Assembly: GCA_030429665.1 (NCBI GenBank)
Contig: JAUIEZ010000005.1
Coordinates: forward strand, 16,167 to 80,166
Direction: 5' to 3'
DNA length: 64,000 bases
From: Gammaproteobacteria bacterium
Lineage (GTDB): Bacteria > Pseudomonadota > Gammaproteobacteria > Arenicellales > CAJQKF01
A program made the translations under genes and the position numbers. Shown piece after piece: positions 51,513-61,434 of the stretch (position 1 is its first letter; every line of letters starts with the position of its first letter). The notes below the pieces were generated by a model. That model saw only the letters and a program-made list of their open reading frames with translations. It made no database searches and was not told the origin of the DNA.

Positions 51513-53777
51513 TTGTTGTCCCGTCTAGTCGAACTCAATTCGCTGAAAGCGAACCGGCACGGGGTGCTCAGTCACCCGGACAGCGCGGAGCGTGATTTCG
51601 CCTATTCCGACGGCGACGACGCCGAGCGTTACCTCCACGACGTGCTCAGCCTGACGGACGACCTCGGCAGCGCGTCCGAGTCGTTGCAACTCAAGATCCG
51701 CGACTGGCCCTCCGAATACCACCTCAGTCCCAAGCGAGCCAACCTGTTGCGCGCGCTGCCGCTGAAGGCGCGGTCCAGGGTCCTCGAACTGGGCTGCGGG
51801 TGCGGCGCCGTCAGCCGATACCTGGGCGAAATCGATTGCGTGGTGGATGCCGTCGAAGGCAGCGAGGTGCGCGCGGCGCTGGCGCGCCTACGGTGCCGCG
51901 ACCTGCCGAACGTCAACGTGGTGCAGGCGAACTTCAACAAGCTCAAGCTTCCCCCCGGCGAGTACGACGAGGTGCTCCTGGTCGGCGTCACCGAGTACGC
52001 GCGGCGATTCTCGCCGGGAAGCGACTCCGATCGGGGCGCGGTGCTCGACCTGTTGCGCCGCGTTCGCCCGGCGCTCAAACCGGGCGGCCGCGTCCTCGTC
52101 GCCATCGAAAACCGTACCGGCATGAAATACCTGCACGGGGCACACGAGGACCACTACTCGCTTCGCTTCATCGGTATCGACGACTACTCGCAACCGGCCG
52201 GCATCCGCACCTACACCCGTCGCGAGTGGCGCGCCATGGCGGCCGAGGCCGGCTTCGCCGACCACGCTTTCCTGTTCCCGTTTCCCGACTACAAGATTCC
52301 CACGGTCATTCTCGGCGAGGGCTATTGCGAACGCGACGAAAGCGCCTGGTGTCACTTGGAAGGCATCGACTCCACCGACTACACCTTTCTGTTCGATCCC
52401 TTTATTCCCGAGACACTTACCTGGCAGGGCTACAACGCCGCCGGCGTGCTGGGCGACATGGCCAACTCGTTCCTGCTGGTGATGACCAACGACGGCGACT
52501 TGTCAGGCTTCGAAGACATCGACTTCGTGCACCTGCCCGACTTCCGGCGCCGGCGACGCTACTGCACCGTGATCAGCAAGCACCGCGACGAGTCGCGCGT
52601 CTACCGGCATCCGTTCGAAGGTTATCCGGGCGGCGGCACCCACGACCGGGCGAGCAGCGAACCGTACCTGCCGGGCGTCCTGCTTTCGTCGATCATGGTT
52701 CGCAGCATCACGATCCAACCGGACCCGGAGCATTTTCACCAGCACCTGCGGGACTACGTCGCGTTTCTCGAAAAGCAACAAGCGGCAGGTCCCTTGCCGC
52801 CCGACCTGCTGCCCAACAACATCGTCGTGGACGATGCCGGTTCGTGGCACGTGTTCGACCAGGAATGGGACGCCGCCCAAGGCACTGACGTCGACTACCT
52901 GCTGTTTCGCGCCCTTGTCACGTTCGCCAATCACTATCGCGGCGCGCTTCGGCAGTTCGCTCGCCGTTTCGAGCTCTACGATGTCAATGCGTTCGTACTG
53001 CACTGCTTTCGAAAACTCCAGCGCGGCGACTACCTGCCCTCGGATTTCTGCGAGCGCGAGGACGCGTTCCAGGATCGCGTGCAGCTCGCGCGCGAGTCCG
53101 ATACGGCGGCGTTGCTGGCCACGCCGATCTGCGACAGCGCCGTCAACGCGTTGTTGTACCCCGCCCTGTTCTGGTCGACCGGAGAGGGCTTCGACAAGGA
53201 ACGCGTCGTCGCGCTCGAACTGTCGCCGCGCGACGGTTCGGTCGCATTGCACTTCGACCTGCCCGCCGGCGTGCGCGCCATTGAATCGCTGCGCTTCGAA
53301 CCGTGCGGCTACCACCGACCCTGGAACGCCGGCTTTTTCAGGGTCGAATCGATCCATGTCGTCGCCGTACGGGGCGAGACGCGCTCCGTGTTGTGGTCGC
53401 TGGACGGCGAGAACGTGGTCCTGAAGAAAGCCGAACTGTCCCAGGTCAACCTGGTACAGGTCGGCAACGAGCGGTTGCTGGCCGTCAGCGGCGACGATCC
53501 GGCGATGGTTTTCTCGCCGGCGGTCGCCGTCGACGCCGACAACGAACTCGCGCTGCGCGTTGAGATCACGATCGAGTACGTCGCGAGCCGCGAATACGCC
53601 CTCGCTCGCCAGGACTTCCTCGTCAAGGAGGCGGCGATGAAGCAGCAGGTGGATCAGTTGCGGCAGCGGCTCGAGCACGTTCGCCGTGCCGCCGCGGATG
53701 CCCAGGAGGAACTGCGGCGCATCAAGTCCTCGCGCGGATGGAAGCTCCTTAAGGCGGTCAGGAAGAACCTGCCCTGA
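51513..53777 (+). CDS. Large SAM-dependent methyltransferase with C-terminal coiled coil
   Basis: The 754-residue protein has a class I methyltransferase domain at about residues 70-260 (RVLELGCGCGAVSRYLGEIDCVVDAVEGS, LPNVNVVQAN, RPALKPGGRVLVAIENRTGMKYLHGAHEDHY). A long middle region lacks recognisable motifs apart from a kinase-like stretch (LLPNNIVVDDAGSWHVFDQEWDA, compare HGDL/N and D-x-E). The C-terminal coiled coil (about 705-742) ends in IKSSRGWKLLKAVRKNLP, a tail common in surface-glycan enzymes. Start codons TTG 51513 or 51516 follow AGGAAA. I suspect modification of a cell-surface polysaccharide. Confidence 0.82.
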   Translation: MLSRLVELNSLKANRHGVLSHPDSAERDFAYSDGDDAERYLHDVLSLTDDLGSASESLQLKIRDWPSEYHLSPKRANLLRALPLKARSRVLELGCGCGAVSRYLGEIDCVVDAVEGSEVRAALARLRCRDLPNVNVVQANFNKLKLPPGEYDEVLLVGVTEYARRFSPGSDSDRGAVLDLLRRVRPALKPGGRVLVAIENRTGMKYLHGAHEDHYSLRFIGIDDYSQPAGIRTYTRREWRAMAAEAGFADHAFLFPFPDYKIPTVILGEGYCERDESAWCHLEGIDSTDYTFLFDPFIPETLTWQGYNAAGVLGDMANSFLLVMTNDGDLSGFEDIDFVHLPDFRRRRRYCTVISKHRDESRVYRHPFEGYPGGGTHDRASSEPYLPGVLLSSIMVRSITIQPDPEHFHQHLRDYVAFLEKQQAAGPLPPDLLPNNIVVDDAGSWHVFDQEWDAAQGTDVDYLLFRALVTFANHYRGALRQFARRFELYDVNAFVLHCFRKLQRGDYLPSDFCEREDAFQDRVQLARESDTAALLATPICDSAVNALLYPALFWSTGEGFDKERVVALELSPRDGSVALHFDLPAGVRAIESLRFEPCGYHRPWNAGFFRVESIHVVAVRGETRSVLWSLDGENVVLKKAELSQVNLVQVGNERLLAVSGDDPAMVFSPAVAVDADNELALRVEITIEYVASREYALARQDFLVKEAAMKQQVDQLRQRLEHVRRAAADAQEELRRIKSSRGWKLLKAVRKNLP

Positions 53778-53799
53778 ATCGCGCGGTGCCGGGCGGGGC

Positions 53800-54522
53800 T
53801 CACGCCCGCGACGGCAATTTCTCGATCTCGCGCATGGTGTCGGCGATCCACTCGTGCGCGGCGTCGTTGACCTCCCGGATCTTGCGGCCCTTCGTCTCGA
53901 TCGCCGGCCCGACCCGCACCTCGATCACGCCCGGGCGCTTCTGGAACTCGCGTCGCCGCCAGTAGGTACCAGCGTTGTGCGCCACCGGCACCACCGGCAC
54001 CCCCGCTTCGACCGCCAGCATGGCGCCGCCGGGGTTGAACTTGCCCATCGAACCGGGCGCGGTGCGCGTTCCCTCGGGAAATATCACCACGTAGCGCCCC
54101 TCGCGAAGAATCTCCCGACCCTGGCGAATCAGCTGGTCCAGGGCCTTGCGCGCCTGGGCACGATCGATGGCGATGGGGCCGGTCGCGGCCAGCGCCCAGC
54201 CGAACAGCGGGATGCGAAACAACTCGCGCTTGAGCACCCAGGCCTGGGGTGGAAACACGGTCTGGCAGGCGATGGTCTCCCATGCCGACTGGTGCTTGAC
54301 CAGCAACACGCACGGTGTGCTCGGCAGGTGCTCCATACCGCTGACCCGGTGGGACAGGCCGCAAGTCATTTTCAGCCACCAGATGACGAAATGCGCCCAC
54401 ACCCCCACCACGCGACTACGCGTCGTCGGCGGCAGCGGCCATGCCAGCAATACCACCGGCCAGTAGACCACCACGGCCGCGCACATACCGGCGAAGAACG
54501 CCGCCGAACGCAGCCAGATCAC
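53800..54522 (-). CDS. plsC: 1-acyl-sn-glycerol-3-phosphate acyltransferase (PlsC-like)
   Basis: The 240-residue enzyme acylates lysophosphatidate in phospholipid synthesis. It has an N-terminal membrane segment (AAFFAGMCAAVVVYWPVVLLAW), the acyltransferase motif I VKHQSAWETI (HxxxxD replaced by HQSAWE), block III VIFPEGTRTAPG and block IV GVPVVPVAHNAG. HxxxxE in place of HxxxxD is the form also seen in some proteobacterial paralogues. The start is GTG 54522, overlapping the gmhB stop, in the familiar glyQ-glyS-gmhB-plsC order. Confidence 0.92.
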   Translation of the reverse strand: MIWLRSAAFFAGMCAAVVVYWPVVLLAWPLPPTTRSRVVGVWAHFVIWWLKMTCGLSHRVSGMEHLPSTPCVLLVKHQSAWETIACQTVFPPQAWVLKRELFRIPLFGWALAATGPIAIDRAQARKALDQLIRQGREILREGRYVVIFPEGTRTAPGSMGKFNPGGAMLAVEAGVPVVPVAHNAGTYWRRREFQKRPGVIEVRVGPAIETKGRKIREVNDAAHEWIADTMREIEKLPSRA

Positions 54523-55130
54523 GACGCGGACGCGGGACCGTCGGCCGCCAGCGCCGCGATGTCGGCGTCGAGCCCGCCTTCCAGCAGTTCGTCGACGAAG
54601 GCCGCCAGATCCTTGTAAACGGGTACGTGAGGCACCCGTTGCAACAACGGTTCGTGCGCCATCTCCTTCAGCGTCCGACGACCCTTGCCGGTCTTGACCA
54701 GTACCGGCAGCGCCCCGACCTGGGCCGCCGCCACGAGATCGCGCAGCGAGTCTCCCACCGCGGGCACGCCGTGCAGGTCGCGACCACTGCGCCGCGCCAG
54801 TTCCTCGAACAGGCCCGGCGCCGGCTTGCGGCAATGGCAGCCGTCATCCGGACCGTGGGGACAGAAGAAAATGCCTTCGATCTTGCCGCCCTTCTCACCC
54901 AGCAGGTTGAACATCTTGCTATGAATGTTGGTGAGTGTCTCCATGTCGTAGTAGCCCCGAGCCAGGGCCGACTGGTTGGTGATCACCACCACCTTGTACT
55001 CGGCCCGGGACAACCGCGCGATGGCCTCGAGACTGCCCGGGATCGGCTGCCACTCGTCCGGCGAGCGAATGAATCGTTCCGAGTCCTGGTTGATGACACC
55101 GTCGCGATCGAGGATCACCAGCTTGTTCAT
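54519..55130 (-). CDS. gmhB: D-glycero-beta-D-manno-heptose-1,7-bisphosphate 7-phosphatase
   Basis: GmhB removes the 7-phosphate in heptose synthesis for lipopolysaccharide. The 203-residue HAD enzyme has LVILDRDGVIN (nucleophile Asp and second Asp), VVVITNQSALARGYYDMETL, the zinc-binding CPHGPDDGCHCRKPAPGLF and VGDSLRDLVAAAQVGA. The C-terminal 30 residues are longer than usual. The ATG at 55130 overlaps the MazG-like gene stop. Confidence 0.93.
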   Translation of the reverse strand: MNKLVILDRDGVINQDSERFIRSPDEWQPIPGSLEAIARLSRAEYKVVVITNQSALARGYYDMETLTNIHSKMFNLLGEKGGKIEGIFFCPHGPDDGCHCRKPAPGLFEELARRSGRDLHGVPAVGDSLRDLVAAAQVGALPVLVKTGKGRRTLKEMAHEPLLQRVPHVPVYKDLAAFVDELLEGGLDADIAALAADGPASAS

Positions 55131-55459
55131 TCGTCGAACTCCGATACGCGGATACGTCCGTCGATGGTGCGCGCCGAGCGGCCGTCGAGCACCGCCATCT
55201 TGTCCCAGAACGCCTTCTCCAGGTCGAAACCGGCGGCGATGGCAGTGCCGATGAGCAGGATCATCAGGTCGGCGCATTCCTCGGCCAGCGCCTCGCGCGA
55301 CTTGCCCTTGGTCACGGCCGCCGAAATCTCGCCCAACTCCTCCGCCATCAACGCCACGCGGTAGGGCAGATCCTCGCCGCCGCGCTCGCGGAAGCGGTGC
55401 TTGTCGTGGAACGCCTGCACCGCGGCGAGCATGTCGCCGTATCGTTCGCCGGCGCTCAC
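55127..55459 (-). CDS. MazG-like nucleotide pyrophosphohydrolase
   Basis: The 110-residue protein has the MazG-type metal motif: VALMAEELGEISAAVTKG (ExxE) and EALAEECADLMILLIGTAIAAGFDLEKAF (ExxxD). It is a single-domain member of the all-alpha NTP pyrophosphatase superfamily that probably clears non-canonical nucleotides. It lies within the gmhB-glyS run, with ATGA overlaps on both sides; this insertion is less common in that conserved gene order. Confidence 0.88.
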   Translation of the reverse strand: MSAGERYGDMLAAVQAFHDKHRFRERGGEDLPYRVALMAEELGEISAAVTKGKSREALAEECADLMILLIGTAIAAGFDLEKAFWDKMAVLDGRSARTIDGRIRVSEFDE

Positions 55460-57579
55460 GAGGCCCCCTCGCGCGGTTGCAGCCGCGACAGGTCGGCGAT
55501 ACCCAGGAACAGGCCGGACAACTGGCCGAGCAGGGCCAGGCGGTTGTTGCGCAGCGACTCGTCCTCGTCCATTACCATCACCTCGTCAAAGAATCGGTCC
55601 ACGCTTTCGCGAAACCCGGCAAGTATCTCGAGCGCCTGGTCGTAATCGGCGCGCTTGACCAGCGACGACACCTGGGAGCTGACGCGCACCAGTTGCTCCG
55701 CGAGCGCCTGCTCGGCCGGCTCCACCAGTCGATCGAAGTCCATGGCGTGATTGCCGGCACCGTCGGCCTTGCGAAGTATGTTGCCGATGCGCTTGTTGGC
55801 GGCGGCCAGGCTTTCCGCCGCGGGCAGCGAACGGAACGCCGCCACCGCTCGCAGACGCTGATCGACATCCAGCGGCCGCGTGGCGCGCACCGCGGCCACC
55901 GCCGCGATCTCGTCGGCCGAGAAACCGTCGGCGGCGAAATGGGCCGGATAGCGGTCGGTGACGAAGTCCACGGCTCGCTTGCACGCGGACTCACCCACGG
56001 TCACGCCGCCGGCCTCGTAGCGTTTCGCCGCCGCCTCGACCAGCACCGCCACGTCGAGATCCAGTCGGCCCTCCACGAGAATGCGAATCAGACCCAGCGC
56101 GGCGCGGCGCAAGGCATAGGGATCCTTGTCGCCGGTCGGCTCCTCGCCGGCGGCAAAAATGCCGGTCAACGTATCGACCTTGTCGGCGATTGCCACCAGC
56201 CTGCCGACGGTATCGGCAGGTATTTCGTCGCCGGCATGGCGCGGCCGGTAGTGTTCCTCGATCGCCCGCGCCACCGCCTCGTCCTCGCCGTCGTGGGCCG
56301 CGTAGTAGCGACCCATGATGCCCTGCAACTCGGGAAACTCGCCCACCATGGCGGTAACGAGATCGGCCTTGCAAAGTCGCGCCGCGCGAACGCACGGCGC
56401 GGGATCGACCTCCAGGTCGCGGGCGACGCGGCGCGCCAGTTCGGCCATGCGCGCGCACTTGTCGGCCACCGAACCGAGCTTGTTATGGAACAGCAGCCCG
56501 TCGAGTTCCGCCGCACGGGATTCAAGGCTGCGCCCGAGATCCTCGCGCCAGAAGAAGTCCGCGTCGGCCAATCGCGCGTTGAGCACGCGTTCGTTACCCT
56601 GGCGCACACGCTTCGGCTCGTTGCTGGCGATGTTGCTGACGGTTATGAAATGCGGCAACAGCCGGCCGTCGCCGTCGACCACGTGGAAGTACTTCTGATG
56701 ATCGCGCATGGAAGACACGAGGCATTCCACCGGTACGTCGAGGTAGCGCTTGTCGAAGCTGCCGGACACGGCCACGGGTCGCTCGACCAGGCCCGTGACC
56801 TCCTCCAGCAGGGCATCGTCAATGACCGCGACGCCGCCGAGCTTCTTCGCGCAGCGCTCGACCTGCAGGTGGATCTCCAGTTTTCGCTCCTCGTAGTCGG
56901 GCCATACCGAGCCCTTCTCCTTGAGCTGCCCGGCGTAGCGATCGGCGCTGGTAACGCGCAACGCGCCGGGCGCGTGGAAGCGATGACCCATCGTCTGGTG
57001 CCCGGCGCGGATGCCGAACACGGTGGCGTCGAGGGCATCGCCGCCATGCAGCACCAGCAGCCAGTGAACCGGTCGTACGAACTCGGCCTCCCCGGCACCC
57101 CAGCGCATGCGTTTGGGAATCGGCAGCTTTGCCACCGCATCGACGATGCAGGCTTCGACAACGTCGCCGAGCGCCTTGCCGGGCACCGTGGAACGATGCA
57201 CCAGCCATTCGCCCTTGTCGGTCTTCAGCGTATCCAGTTCACCGACATCGACGCCGCAGGACCCGGCGAAGCCGAGCGCGGCGCGGGTCGGCTTGCCGTC
57301 GCCGTCGAATGCCGCGGCCAGCGCCGGACCGCGCCGTTCGTTTTGCTGGTCTCCCTGCCGCGCGACCACGCCCGGAACCCAGACCGCCAGGCGCCGCGGC
57401 GTGGCGTACCAGCGCCACGCCGGCGCGTCGGCATCGACGAAGCCGGCGGCGTCGAGCCACTCGACGATGCCGGCGCCGAAACGTTCGCCGAGGCGCTTCA
57501 GCGCCTTCGGCGGAAGCTCCTCGGTGCCCAGTTCCACCAGCAGGCTCTTGGTCGTGTTCGACTTGGCCTTCGCGCTCAT
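55456..57579 (-). CDS. glyS: Glycyl-tRNA synthetase beta subunit
   Basis: The 707-residue subunit binds tRNA-Gly and works with GlyQ in the alpha2-beta2 enzyme. It opens [23 protein letters not shown] and has [68 protein letters not shown] and the HD-like region. The C-terminal anticodon-binding part has [25 protein letters not shown]. The ATG overlaps the glyQ stop. Confidence 0.97.
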   Translation of the reverse strand: MSAKAKSNTTKSLLVELGTEELPPKALKRLGERFGAGIVEWLDAAGFVDADAPAWRWYATPRRLAVWVPGVVARQGDQQNERRGPALAAAFDGDGKPTRAALGFAGSCGVDVGELDTLKTDKGEWLVHRSTVPGKALGDVVEACIVDAVAKLPIPKRMRWGAGEAEFVRPVHWLLVLHGGDALDATVFGIRAGHQTMGHRFHAPGALRVTSADRYAGQLKEKGSVWPDYEERKLEIHLQVERCAKKLGGVAVIDDALLEEVTGLVERPVAVSGSFDKRYLDVPVECLVSSMRDHQKYFHVVDGDGRLLPHFITVSNIASNEPKRVRQGNERVLNARLADADFFWREDLGRSLESRAAELDGLLFHNKLGSVADKCARMAELARRVARDLEVDPAPCVRAARLCKADLVTAMVGEFPELQGIMGRYYAAHDGEDEAVARAIEEHYRPRHAGDEIPADTVGRLVAIADKVDTLTGIFAAGEEPTGDKDPYALRRAALGLIRILVEGRLDLDVAVLVEAAAKRYEAGGVTVGESACKRAVDFVTDRYPAHFAADGFSADEIAAVAAVRATRPLDVDQRLRAVAAFRSLPAAESLAAANKRIGNILRKADGAGNHAMDFDRLVEPAEQALAEQLVRVSSQVSSLVKRADYDQALEILAGFRESVDRFFDEVMVMDEDESLRNNRLALLGQLSGLFLGIADLSRLQPREGAS

Positions 57580-58463
57580 GCCGCCCGCTCCGCTTTCCCC
57601 CGACCGCGCGGGAAGCCCAGGCGTTCGCGGCTGGCGTAGTACTCGTGGGCGACCGCGCGCGCCATGGCGCGCACGCGGCCTATGTAGCGCGCGCGCTCGG
57701 TGACGCCGATGGCGTGGCGTGCGTCAAGCAGGTTGAAGGCGTGCGACGCCTTGAGCACCTGCTCGTAGGCGGGCAGCGGCAGCTGCTTTTCCACCAGCAG
57801 CGCGCAGTTCTTCTCGTAGCTGTCGAACTGGCCGAACAGGTTGTCGACGTCGGCGTGCTCGAAGTTGTACGCCGACTGCTCGACCTCGTTCTGCCGAAAG
57901 ATGTCGCCGTAGCTGTAGTCGTCCGTCCAGGCCAGGTCGTAGACGTTGTCGACGCCCTGGATGTACATGGCGATTCGCTCCAGGCCGTATGTGATCTCGC
58001 CGGTGACCGGGCGGCACTCGATGCCGCCGGCTTGCTGGAAATAGGTGAACTGGCTGACCTCCATGCCGTTCAGCCAGACTTCCCAGCCGAGCCCCCAGGC
58101 GCCCAGCGTGGGCGATTCCCAGTCGTCTTCGACGAATCGCACATCGTCGACCAGGAAATCGATGCCCAGCGCCGCCAGCGAACCCAGGTACAGGTCCTGG
58201 AAATCGTCGGGCGAGGGCTTGAACACCACCTGGTACTGGTAGTAGTGCTGCAGGCGGTTGGGGTTGTCCCCGTAGCGACCGTCGGTGGGTCGGCGCGACG
58301 GCTGCACGTAGGCGGCGCGGAAGGGTTCCGGGCCCACGGCGGCGAGAAACGTCGCGGTGTGAAACGTGCCCGCGCCCACCTCCATGTCGTATGGCTGGAG
58401 GATGACGCAGCCGCGGTCGGCCCAGTAGCGCTGTAGCGTGAAAATGAGTTCCTGGAAATTCAC
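57576..58463 (-). CDS. glyQ: Glycyl-tRNA synthetase alpha subunit
   Basis: The 295-residue catalytic subunit opens [42 protein letters not shown]. It has [58 protein letters not shown] and [23 protein letters not shown], essentially unmistakable. It is the first gene of the glyQ-glyS-MazG-gmhB-plsC operon. A minus-strand TATAAT lies about 50 bases upstream. Confidence 0.98.
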   Translation of the reverse strand: MNFQELIFTLQRYWADRGCVILQPYDMEVGAGTFHTATFLAAVGPEPFRAAYVQPSRRPTDGRYGDNPNRLQHYYQYQVVFKPSPDDFQDLYLGSLAALGIDFLVDDVRFVEDDWESPTLGAWGLGWEVWLNGMEVSQFTYFQQAGGIECRPVTGEITYGLERIAMYIQGVDNVYDLAWTDDYSYGDIFRQNEVEQSAYNFEHADVDNLFGQFDSYEKNCALLVEKQLPLPAYEQVLKASHAFNLLDARHAIGVTERARYIGRVRAMARAVAHEYYASRERLGFPRGRGKAERAA

Positions 58464-58513
58464 GGATGACTCGTTCGAGTAAGGCCGAATGGCCTGATTG
58501 TAAAAAGCGTTGA

Positions 58514-58519
58514 ATTATA
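58514..58519 (-). promoter_or_regulatory. Candidate -10 element of the glyQ operon
   Basis: On the minus strand 58519-58514 reads TATAAT, a perfect -10 hexamer 51 bases before the glyQ ATG. No good -35 is visible at 16-18 bases, so the element is offered with limited confidence. Confidence 0.45.
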
Positions 58520-58548
58520 ACGGTCTCGCCGTGCCGGCGGCGAATGCT

Positions 58549-59397
58549 TCACGGCTGCCGGGAAACCGCGGCGGCCGTCGCCGGCTCCAGGCAGCCCGGC
58601 GCGAGACGGGGCGGCTGCCCCGCGGAGCCGATCCCGCCCGCCGGACAACGCTCCCGCTCCCGCGAGACATAAAAGCTGAAGCGGAAATTGTCGGGATAGC
58701 GCGCGGCAAGGTCCCGCGCCAACGGCAGGTAGCGGCACACCGGCCGGTCGGCCGAACGGGTCTCCTCGAGCAGCACCCTCGCCGCCTCCGGCGCGAGCGG
58801 CTGGCCGCTGCTCACCGCGGCCTCGAGCCGTGCGATGCCACGCCCGGTATCGCCGTCGATGCCGGCGAGCGCGCCCACGGCGCGAACCCAGGCCGGGGCG
58901 AGCCCGGTGTAGTAGTCGAACAGTCCCAGGAAAAAATCCGGGCGAGGGTCGTCGGGGTCGAGTTCCGCCAGCTTGCGCGCGTTGTCGCGGGCGATGAGAC
59001 CGTAGCGCACGGCGCGCACCAGCCGGTGACCGACGAGCGCGACCCGCGCGATCACGCCGCTGATCACGGTGCGTGCGTATACGTTTTCCGTACTTGCCGG
59101 GTCGGCATTTTCGTCGACGGTCTCGAACAGTCGGTCCATCTCGGGGAGGATGGTGCCGGCCAGCGCCTCGGCGCCGGCATAATCGCCGATCGCGACGGCC
59201 ACGGCCCACGGTCCGGCGATGTCGTACATGCGCATCAACGGATCGTCCTCGCGATCCGGCGCGGGCGCCCATACCGCCGGATCGACGTTGAGTATCCGGT
59301 CGAGCCGTTCCCGCTCGCGGCAATCGGCGCCGGCCGCCGTCGCGCCAAGGAGCGCGGCGAAAAGGCATGCCATAGCGGACGGGGTGCGTCGCCTCAT
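58549..59397 (-). CDS. Exported TPR-like hypothetical protein
   Basis: I do not recognise a named family. The 282-residue protein has a signal peptide (MACLFAALLGATAAGA) followed by a helical protein with TPR-like spacing. KLAELDPDDPRPDFFLGLFDYYTGLAPAWVRAVGALAGIDGDTGRGIARLEAAVSSG and LAARYPDNFRFSFYVSRERERC resemble a common group of secreted TPR proteins, and three or more Cys could form disulfides. The ATG overlaps the stop of the DUF3301 gene, so the two are co-translated. Confidence 0.8.
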   Translation of the reverse strand: MRRRTPSAMACLFAALLGATAAGADCRERERLDRILNVDPAVWAPAPDREDDPLMRMYDIAGPWAVAVAIGDYAGAEALAGTILPEMDRLFETVDENADPASTENVYARTVISGVIARVALVGHRLVRAVRYGLIARDNARKLAELDPDDPRPDFFLGLFDYYTGLAPAWVRAVGALAGIDGDTGRGIARLEAAVSSGQPLAPEAARVLLEETRSADRPVCRYLPLARDLAARYPDNFRFSFYVSRERERCPAGGIGSAGQPPRLAPGCLEPATAAAVSRQP

Positions 59398-59699
59398 GAA
59401 TCGAGCAGTACCAGGTTGCGGAACTCGTCGCCGACGAACATGATCGCGCCCTGGCGTCGATCGACGCTCGACTCGGTGTAGTCGAAGACATAGACGCGCC
59501 GCACGCGAACCCGTCCGTCGTCGCGCACCAGCGACAGCGTGCCGAAGCCCACGGAGCCGTCGAGGAACTGGACGCCGGCGCTGTTGCAGTATTCGAGCGC
59601 CACCTTGTTGGCCATCTCGCGAATCTTCAGACTGTTCCAGGCAAACCAGGCAGCGCCCACGGCCAGCAGCGACAACAGCAATTCGACGGGTGAGAGCAT
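59394..59699 (-). CDS. DUF3301-family membrane protein
   Basis: The 101-residue protein has one N-terminal membrane segment (ELLLSLLAVGAAWFAWNSLKI), then MANKVALEYCNSAGVQFLDGSVGFGTLSLVRDDGRVRVRRVYVFDYTESSVDRRQGAIMFVGDEF, the DUF3301 pattern found across Gammaproteobacteria. Function is unknown. A TATAAT flanked by GCGGCC/GGCCGC arms lies 60 bases upstream. Confidence 0.88.
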   Translation of the reverse strand: MLSPVELLLSLLAVGAAWFAWNSLKIREMANKVALEYCNSAGVQFLDGSVGFGTLSLVRDDGRVRVRRVYVFDYTESSVDRRQGAIMFVGDEFRNLVLLDS

Positions 59700-59752
59700 G
59701 GCGATGGTTCGTTCGATGGGCCGGCGGCGGCGGTTCGAAGCGCGTGGCCGCC

Positions 59753-59772
59753 GCGGCCATTATAACGGCCGC
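59753..59772 (-). promoter_or_regulatory. Palindrome-flanked -10 element before the DUF3301 gene
   Basis: GCGGCC (59753-59758) and GGCCGC (59767-59772) are perfect inverted arms around ATTATAAC, which reads as TATAAT on the minus strand (59764-59759). This gives a plausible promoter for the DUF3301-TPR pair and perhaps an operator; the plus-strand choline-sulfatase gene starts 86 bases to the right. Confidence 0.45.
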
Positions 59773-59857
59773 CGCCCGCGCCATTGCCCGGCCCGCGGGA
59801 AATCGTTCATATTACCGCGCCGTCATGCCGCCCGTTGACCCGACCCGGAGAGACTTC

Positions 59858-61372
59858 ATGCCATCGACGCCGAACATACTCATACTCATGGCCGACCAGC
59901 TGACCGGCGCGCTGTTCCCCGACGGACCGGTGGCTTCGCTGCATACGCCGAACCTCGCGCGGCTCGCCGAGCGCTCGGCGCGCTTCGCGAACTGCTACAC
60001 GCCGAGCCCGCTGTGCGTGCCGGGGCGGGCCGCCTTCATGAGCGGTCAGCTGCCCTCGCGCAGCGGCGTATACGACAACGCCGCCGAGTTTTCCGCCTCG
60101 GTGCCCACCTATGCCCACTACCTGCGCAGAGCCGGATACTACACGGCGTTGTCGGGCAAGATGCACTTTGTCGGACCGGACCAGCTCCACGGCTTCGAGG
60201 CGCGGCTCACGACCGATATCTACCCGGCCGATTTCGGCTGGACGCCCGACTACCGCAAACCGGGAGAACGCATAGACTGGTGGTATCACAACATGGGCTC
60301 GGTCACCGGCGCGGGCGTGGCGGAGATCACCAACCAGCTCGAGTTCGACGACGAGGTCGCCTTCCACGGCGAGGCGGAGCTGCTGCGCCTGGCGCGCGGC
60401 AACGACCCGCGGCCATGGTGCCTGACGGTGAGCTTCACCCATCCGCACGATCCGTACGTGGCGCGGCGCCGTTACTGGGATCTTTACGAACACTGCGATA
60501 TTTTGGAGCCGCGCGTTCCCGCCAGACCCTTCGAGGCACAGGACCCGCACAGCCAGCGGCTGTTGCTCGCCAACGACCATGCCCGCTACGAGATCACCGA
60601 CGAGAACGTGCGCGCCGCGCGGCGCGCCTACTTCGCCAACGTCTCCTACGTCGACGACATGATCGGCCGCCTGCTCGGCGTTCTCGAACGCACCGGCATG
60701 GCCGCGAACACGCTGGTGCTTTTCTGCGCCGACCATGGCGACATGCTGGGCGAACGCGGGCTGTGGTTCAAGATGAGCTTCTACGAGGGATCGTCGCGTG
60801 TGCCGTTGATGGTCGCCGGGCCGGGCATCGAGGCGCGCCGGCACGACGTGCCCGTGTCCACCCTGGACGTTGCGCCCACACTGGCACGAATTGCCGGCAT
60901 GAACGACGCCGAGATCGCGCCCTGGACCGACGGCGAGTCGCTGCACGAACTTCTCGCCGGCGGCGAGCGCACGACCGGCGTGCGCATGGAATATGCCGCG
61001 GAAGGCTCGTACGCGCCGCTGGTTTCCATCCGCAAGGGCCGCTACAAGTACAACCACTGCGAGCTCGACGCGCCGCAACTGTTCGATCTCGAGTCCGACC
61101 CCGACGAGTTGACCAACCTGGCCGACGACCCGTCGCACGCCGGGATCGCCGCCGGGTTCCTCCACCAGGTGCGCAGCGACTGGGACATGGCGCGCTTCGA
61201 CGCCGAGGTTCGCGACAGCCAGGCGCGCCGCTGGGTGGTCTACGACGCCCTGCGCCAGGGCCGGCACACGCCCTGGGACTTCGAACCCGCCCGGCGCAGC
61301 TTTGACCGCTTCATGCGCAACCACATGGATCTGAACGTGGTCGAGGAGCGGGCGCGCTTCCCGCGCCGGTAG
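59858..61372 (+). CDS. betC: Choline sulfatase
   Basis: BetC hydrolyses choline-O-sulfate to choline and sulfate. The 504-residue protein has PNILILMADQLTGALFP. The sulfatase signature SPLCVPGRAAFMSGQLPSRSGVYDNAAEF carries the Cys that becomes formylglycine (CxPxR as CVPGR), and FCADHGDMLGERGLWFKMSFYEGSSRVPL follows. The diagnostic choline-sulfatase tail is WDFEPARRSFDRFMRNHMDLNVVEERARFPR. The ATG at 59858 has GGAGA upstream. betA, betB and betT are not in the window. There is no signal peptide, so it is cytoplasmic. Confidence 0.94.
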   Translation: MPSTPNILILMADQLTGALFPDGPVASLHTPNLARLAERSARFANCYTPSPLCVPGRAAFMSGQLPSRSGVYDNAAEFSASVPTYAHYLRRAGYYTALSGKMHFVGPDQLHGFEARLTTDIYPADFGWTPDYRKPGERIDWWYHNMGSVTGAGVAEITNQLEFDDEVAFHGEAELLRLARGNDPRPWCLTVSFTHPHDPYVARRRYWDLYEHCDILEPRVPARPFEAQDPHSQRLLLANDHARYEITDENVRAARRAYFANVSYVDDMIGRLLGVLERTGMAANTLVLFCADHGDMLGERGLWFKMSFYEGSSRVPLMVAGPGIEARRHDVPVSTLDVAPTLARIAGMNDAEIAPWTDGESLHELLAGGERTTGVRMEYAAEGSYAPLVSIRKGRYKYNHCELDAPQLFDLESDPDELTNLADDPSHAGIAAGFLHQVRSDWDMARFDAEVRDSQARRWVVYDALRQGRHTPWDFEPARRSFDRFMRNHMDLNVVEERARFPRR

Positions 61373-61434
61373 CACGCGTTTCCCCGGGGACACCGACATT
61401 CCGTTGCGGGATTCACGCTGCGGCGACCCGTCGA

